Origin: Proteobacteria bacterium UBA1844
GTDB lineage: Bacteria; Pseudomonadota; Gammaproteobacteria; Steroidobacterales; Woeseiaceae
DNA length: 10,616 nucleotides
Direction: 5' to 3'
Assembly: GCA_002338615.1 (NCBI GenBank)
Contig: DDIS01000164.1
Span: 1 to 10,616 of the forward strand
Part shown: positions 7,081 through 10,616 of the stretch, one piece after another
Numbering within the stretch: position 1 is the first letter of the stretch
Layout: each line of letters starts with the position of its first letter
Notes under the pieces: model-generated
Told to the model about the DNA's origin: nothing
What the model saw: the letters and a program-made list of their open reading frames with translations, nothing else
The model's database searches: none
Made by a program: the position numbers and the translations under genes

Positions 7081-9591
7081 ATGACAATAAAAAACCAGCC
7101 CGAGGTTTCCCGAGCATTGAATGCGCGTCCGTTAGTCATAGGAGTGACCGGTCATCGCGACCTGATACCGGCCGAGATTCCCGGTATCGAGTCGATCGTC
7201 CGGCAGCTGTTCACGGAACTTGCGGAGCAATTCCCCGAGCGACCGCTGCTCGTGATGTCGCCGCTCGCCGAAGGCGCCGATCGCATCGTGGCCCTTGTAG
7301 CCGAGGCGCAAGGTATCGATCTGCATGTTCCCTTGCCGATGCCCGAAACGCTGTACGCGAGGGATTTCGAATCCAGCCGCTCCTGGGCAGAATTTGGCCG
7401 CCTGACACGCTATGCGATCGATGTTATTACCTTGCCCATGGCGGCCGGCAACACGCAGGAGCTGGTTGCTGACTACGGCCCCGAGCGTGACCGTCAATAT
7501 GCTGAAGCAGGCGCCTACGTGGCGGCGCACGCCGATGTCCTTGTCGCGATCTGGGACGGGCGGGTCACGGAAGATCTTGGCGGCACAGGGCATGTCGTCG
7601 AATTCCGTCGTACCGGGCGAATGCCGGGTTATGAACCGCATTTTTCCAAACCCGCGGAGCGCAACCTCGTGTTTCACATCGCCTGCACACGAGATCGTGT
7701 CGGCGGCGCACCATCCGCTGGGCTCAGGTCCTTGCAAACCCGATGGCTCGGCAACGAAGGCGCCGCGCAGGAGACGTTCCCGAGCGAGTACGTAGCACGC
7801 CTGAATGCGATTGCGGTGACTGACGCCAGCATTGAGCGAAAACAGGGCGCGCTGGCAAGGCACAGCTTCCGGGTACCGCTGGTCATTGGTGTCACGGGCC
7901 ATCGCGATTTACGCGCGGATGAGTTGCCCGGTATTCGCAAGCGTGTGCGTGAATTGCTGACGGACCTCATGTCGCAATTTCCGCATCGAAAGATCAGGAT
8001 TATTTCGCCGCTGGCAGAAGGTGCCGACCGGCTGGTCGCAGAGGTCGCACTGGAGTTGGATATTGAGATCGGTGTGGTGTTGCCGATGCCGCGACACATC
8101 TATTACCAGGATTTCAGTTCCGATGCATCGCTTACCGAATTTAACGCGCTCTTTCGCCGCGCGGGCGATGTCCTGACCCTGCCGCTCGCGCGCAAGAACA
8201 CACTTGCGGACATCAGCAAGCCAGGTCCGGCCCGTGACTTGCAATATGCGCAGAACGGTGTGTTTCTGTCCGCACATTGCCACATCCTGCTCGCTCTCTG
8301 GGACGGCAAGACACAAGGCAAGCTGGGTGGCACGGCCCAGGTCGTGCGCTTCCATCACCATGACACTATGCCCGGCTATTCAACGCGGACGGTCGCCAGC
8401 CAGCAAATGCTGATTGATGATGAAAGCGACCTTATTTACCACATAGTGTGTTCGCGAAGCGGTCCATCGGGCGCGCCCGCAAAGGGTTTCAGGCCGCTAG
8501 AATGCTGGTGGTTTTCAAACGATCGCCTCGCGCCGCGCAGCAAGACCTTGCCGGAGCAGCACGTACTCGTGTTTCTGCGCGGCAGTGAATTCAGTGAGGA
8601 CGCAACGCGATTCAAGGACTTTATTGCGACAGAAAGTTACCCGCTAATGGACGAAGTGAGCGCGGCTGGCCTGCCGGCGGGTCTTGATAGCATAAATCAC
8701 CTGTTTTGCATCAGCGACTGGCTTGCAATTCACTACCAGAAGCTGACCCTGGTAATTTTGCGCGCCACGCACGTGTTCGCATTCCTGATGGGTTTCATGT
8801 TTATTTTGTATTCGGACCTGCGCACCCAGAGAGTATTCATGTTCGCGTTCCTGGTCTGTTTTATCGCCGCCACGGCATTGCAAAAAATAGCCAAGAAAAA
8901 GGGCTGGCACAGAAAATACCTCGACTACCGTGCACTCGCAGAAGGTCTTCGAGTGCAGTTCTACCTGGCAGCAGCCGGTATCACGAGCGATAACGAATCG
9001 AAGTTCACGCACGACAATTTCCTGCAGACGCAGGATCCCGAGCTTGGCTGGATTCGCAACGTCATGCGCGTGGCAGGCACTCAATGCGACGCGGAGCGTG
9101 AAGTCACGGCAGCGGGATTGCAGTTCACGATAAATGAATGGGTCGGAGATGAGCAAAGCGGCCAGTTTGGCTACTACCGGCGCAAAGCCGAACAATGGAT
9201 AAAACGAAATCACAACACAGAGCGTTTATCCACGCTAAGCCTTATAACCAGCATAGTCGTCATTCTCGTGATCCTGGTAGGCGGGGACCGCATGGGAGAC
9301 GGACTGGTGAACCCGCTGTTCGCCTTCATGGGCGTCATGCTACTGCTCTATGCGGTACGCCAGGGTTATGCGCAGAGCACGGCTGAGAAAGAGCTCATCA
9401 AGCAATACGAGTTCATGTTGCGGGTATTCGAGAATGCGAAGCGGCGCCTGGATGGCGCTGACGACGACGGTGAGCGGCGACAGATTATTCGCGCTCTCGG
9501 CGGCTCCTGTCTCGATGAACATGCGGAGTGGATTCTGATGCATCGTGACCGTTCGATCGACAAGAGCGACATCTGGCGCCTTGGTGGTTAG
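7081..9591 (+). CDS. tandem SLOG-like nucleotide-binding protein with C-terminal four-helix SLATT-type membrane region
   Basis: With ATG 7081 as start the product is 836 residues. An in-frame TTG at 6979 and GTG at 7024 would add non-domain sequence, so ATG is preferred although no strong ribosome binding site is seen. Two Rossmann-like SLOG modules lie in tandem. The first has VIGVTGHRDL (19-28), SPLAEGADRIVA (60-71), PMPETLYARDF (86-96), VLVAIWDG (153-160) and GGTGHVVEF (167-175). The second has VIGVTGHRDL (268-277), SPLAEGADRLVA (309-320), PMPRHIYYQDF (335-345), ILLALWDG (402-409) and GGTAQVVRF (416-424). After them come hydrophobic helices at about 553-577, 583-601, 716-734 and 742-758. 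LDYRALAEGLRVQFYLAAAGI (614-634) and a C-terminal EHAEWILMHRDR (813-824) are features typical of SLATT 2TM domains. SLATT proteins are predicted membrane effectors in nucleotide-dependent conflict systems, and SLOG domains bind nucleotide ligands. The gene is divergent from the TIR protein. Domain calls are strong; an immune role is inferred. Confidence 0.92.
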   Translation: MTIKNQPEVSRALNARPLVIGVTGHRDLIPAEIPGIESIVRQLFTELAEQFPERPLLVMSPLAEGADRIVALVAEAQGIDLHVPLPMPETLYARDFESSRSWAEFGRLTRYAIDVITLPMAAGNTQELVADYGPERDRQYAEAGAYVAAHADVLVAIWDGRVTEDLGGTGHVVEFRRTGRMPGYEPHFSKPAERNLVFHIACTRDRVGGAPSAGLRSLQTRWLGNEGAAQETFPSEYVARLNAIAVTDASIERKQGALARHSFRVPLVIGVTGHRDLRADELPGIRKRVRELLTDLMSQFPHRKIRIISPLAEGADRLVAEVALELDIEIGVVLPMPRHIYYQDFSSDASLTEFNALFRRAGDVLTLPLARKNTLADISKPGPARDLQYAQNGVFLSAHCHILLALWDGKTQGKLGGTAQVVRFHHHDTMPGYSTRTVASQQMLIDDESDLIYHIVCSRSGPSGAPAKGFRPLECWWFSNDRLAPRSKTLPEQHVLVFLRGSEFSEDATRFKDFIATESYPLMDEVSAAGLPAGLDSINHLFCISDWLAIHYQKLTLVILRATHVFAFLMGFMFILYSDLRTQRVFMFAFLVCFIAATALQKIAKKKGWHRKYLDYRALAEGLRVQFYLAAAGITSDNESKFTHDNFLQTQDPELGWIRNVMRVAGTQCDAEREVTAAGLQFTINEWVGDEQSGQFGYYRRKAEQWIKRNHNTERLSTLSLITSIVVILVILVGGDRMGDGLVNPLFAFMGVMLLLYAVRQGYAQSTAEKELIKQYEFMLRVFENAKRRLDGADDDGERRQIIRALGGSCLDEHAEWILMHRDRSIDKSDIWRLGG

Positions 9592-9618
9592 GTACAGCTC
9601 CGCGCGTCACCGCGTTTG

Positions 9619-10089
9619 TCACGCTCGTGCGCGGGTTTGTGCGTCATGCTTCAAGCGCATGACCAGGCCGCGACTCACATAGAGCAGGTCGCTGATTTTC
9701 AGTACTAGCGAATCTTCAAACTTGTCGAGCTCACCATCGGCGTAAGCAACTTCCCACAGTAAACGTACGACTTCGGCCTTCTCATCGTCATCAAGACTGA
9801 CATGCAGCTCGCGCGTCAGCTCGTATACCGAAGCCAGTTGCTCGGCTTGCTCGTCGGCGGAGTTGACGAGTTGTGCGGCTTCCTCGGTGGAAAGGCTGAA
9901 GTGCCTTGTGATCAGCGTAATGACGCGTTCAAATTCAGCTTCAGAAAAATTATCGTCAGCGCGTGCCACGTCCACTAACAGTACCGCCGTCGCAAGCCGC
10001 AAGGCTTTGGCGCGTTCTTCGTCTGACTGTTCCTCGCTGTGCTGGGTCGACAATGCTGTCAACAATTGTTCGTACAAACGCTTAATCAT
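9619..10089 (-). CDS. TerB-family (tellurite resistance TerB-like) protein
   Basis: The 156-residue all-helical cytoplasmic protein has the two signature acidic segments of the TerB/DjlA-N fold: VDVARADDNFSEAE (39-52) and LWEVAYADGELDKFED (111-126), in which Asp and Glu side chains can bind metal. The C-terminal DLLYVSRG is also usual for the family. Length is typical. The ATG at 10089 lies 15 bp after the stop of the DUF3014 gene, with TAAGGAC spanning that stop as a somewhat distant ribosome binding site, so the two are probably one operon. No TerC, TerD or TerZ partner is present, so the tellurite-resistance name describes the fold and not a shown function. The gene converges on the SLOG gene with 27 bp between stops. 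Confidence 0.9.
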   Translation of the reverse strand: MIKRLYEQLLTALSTQHSEEQSDEERAKALRLATAVLLVDVARADDNFSEAEFERVITLITRHFSLSTEEAAQLVNSADEQAEQLASVYELTRELHVSLDDDEKAEVVRLLWEVAYADGELDKFEDSLVLKISDLLYVSRGLVMRLKHDAQTRARA

Positions 10090-10104
10090 CTTATCGTGTC
10101 GTCC

Positions 10105-10616
10105 TTACTCAGTTGCCTGGTCTGGTTGTTCATCGTCGGGCTCATTGCTACCCGGGTTATCGTTGGCCGGTTCGAGCAGGGCCTGCCTGAAGGCTGCCAA
10201 TGACTTGCGTACCCTGGCCGCGTTCTCATCACCAATCCTGAGCATCAGCTTCTGGCCACTCGACAAGGCTTCGATGTCTCGATCAGCATATTGGTACAAC
10301 ACATGTGGCCGTGTCAGTTGCAGCTTCTCTGGCACATCAGGGGCAAGCAAAAGGTGATCGATGACTTCAACCAGGCGATCGTTAAAATACCCATCGGGAT
10401 AACCGAGTTCAACATAGGCCTGCTGTAATAGCGGGTAAAAGCGCCGGTACGTTTGTACCAGCTCATCCGGGTCGGCACTTGCGAGCATCTCGACCAGGGG
10501 CTGATAACGCGCGAAGTTGTCGGCACTGAGCAAATACACGTCCTCGTTGTCCGTCGGCGCGACCGTAAATTGGCCGGGTGCGGGCTTGGTCGGCCGCAGC
10601 CGTTCTGCGATGCGTC
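10105..10616 (-). CDS. DUF3014 domain protein, N-terminus outside the window
   Basis: The reading frame is open to the right edge of the window, giving 169 visible residues. A GTG at 10539 is an internal codon and not the likely start, because residues upstream of it (LRPTKPAPGQFTVAP, then DNEDVYLLSADNFARY) read as continuous protein. Family hallmarks are YRRFYPLLQQAYVELGYPDG, FNDRLVEVIDHLLLAP, RPHVLYQYADRDIEALSSGQKLMLRIG and a final helix ARVRKSLAAFRQAL. DUF3014 proteins usually carry an N-terminal transmembrane helix and a proline-rich linker, which would lie beyond the edge. The C-terminus is an acidic disordered tail rich in Asp, Glu, Asn and Pro. It is the first gene of a short operon with the TerB-family gene. 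Biochemical function is unknown for the family. Confidence 0.9.
   Translation of the reverse strand, partial: RIAERLRPTKPAPGQFTVAPTDNEDVYLLSADNFARYQPLVEMLASADPDELVQTYRRFYPLLQQAYVELGYPDGYFNDRLVEVIDHLLLAPDVPEKLQLTRPHVLYQYADRDIEALSSGQKLMLRIGDENAARVRKSLAAFRQALLEPANDNPGSNEPDDEQPDQATE

Noticed and set aside
7132..7902. A 256-codon open frame on the - strand across the first SLOG module
   Set aside because: The + strand frame carries conserved SLOG motifs throughout. The antisense product has no recognisable features and no ribosome binding site.
4712..9591. Calling the pair a canonical Thoeris system
   Set aside because: There is no Sir2 or macro-domain ThsA, and the TIR protein is a TPR fusion. 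Only the TIR-to-SLOG logic is shared.
4712..9591. CBASS-type system, since SLATT domains accompany CD-NTases
   Set aside because: No CD-NTase, E1/E2, JAB or HORMA/TRIP13 gene is visible in the window.
9600..9634. Inverted repeat CCGCGC / GCGCGG between the SLOG and TerB gene ends, with a short T-rich stretch after it
   Set aside because: The stem is only 6 bp with a 23-nt loop and runs into the TerB coding end, too weak to call a terminator.
9619..10089. Tellurite-resistance operon
   Set aside because: Only a TerB-like fold is present; no terC, terD, terZ or terA neighbour is seen.

Overview
The window looks like chromosomal DNA of a gammaproteobacterium, possibly near the Woeseiaceae or Steroidobacterales. 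This rests on gene content: a DUF3014 gene next to a TerB-family gene, a small membrane-anchored protein carrying the NWNEER-type motif after its transmembrane helix, and a TIR protein whose linker and TPRs resemble those of proteobacterial kinase-TPR receptors. Base composition is moderately GC-rich and even throughout. I see no tRNA, rRNA, transposase, integrase or CRISPR array, so the lineage call is an inference and there is no direct sign of a mobile element.

Layout. Bases 1-268 hold at most the last codons of an upstream + strand gene and then non-coding DNA. Two + strand genes follow: a 233-residue membrane-anchored protein (269-970) and a small exported protein (1008-1547). A strong hairpin at 1582-1609 separates them from a convergent 960-residue exported protein of unknown function (1657-4539, - strand). 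Upstream of that, on the same strand, is a 740-residue TIR-TM-TPR protein (4712-6934). Divergent from it across 146 bp is an 836-residue protein with two tandem SLOG-like nucleotide-binding modules and a C-terminal four-helix membrane region of SLATT type (7081-9591). Convergent to that gene, at the right end, are a TerB-family gene (9619-10089) and a DUF3014 gene cut by the window edge (10105-10616), arranged as a short operon.

The centre of interest is the divergent TIR-TPR / SLOG-SLOG-4TM pair. TIR domains with the conserved glutamate can hydrolyse NAD+ and, in Thoeris defence, make a cyclic ADP-ribose isomer that a SLOG domain senses. SLATT membrane domains are predicted pore-forming effectors in nucleotide-signalling conflict systems. 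The two genes therefore make a plausible two-component sensor/second-messenger/membrane-effector system: the TPR receptor perceives a signal, the TIR makes a nucleotide, and the double-SLOG membrane protein responds. This is inference from domain architecture and adjacency. No Sir2, CD-NTase or other canonical defence component lies in the window.

The flanking genes (the exported proteins, TerB and DUF3014) show no clear functional link to this pair.
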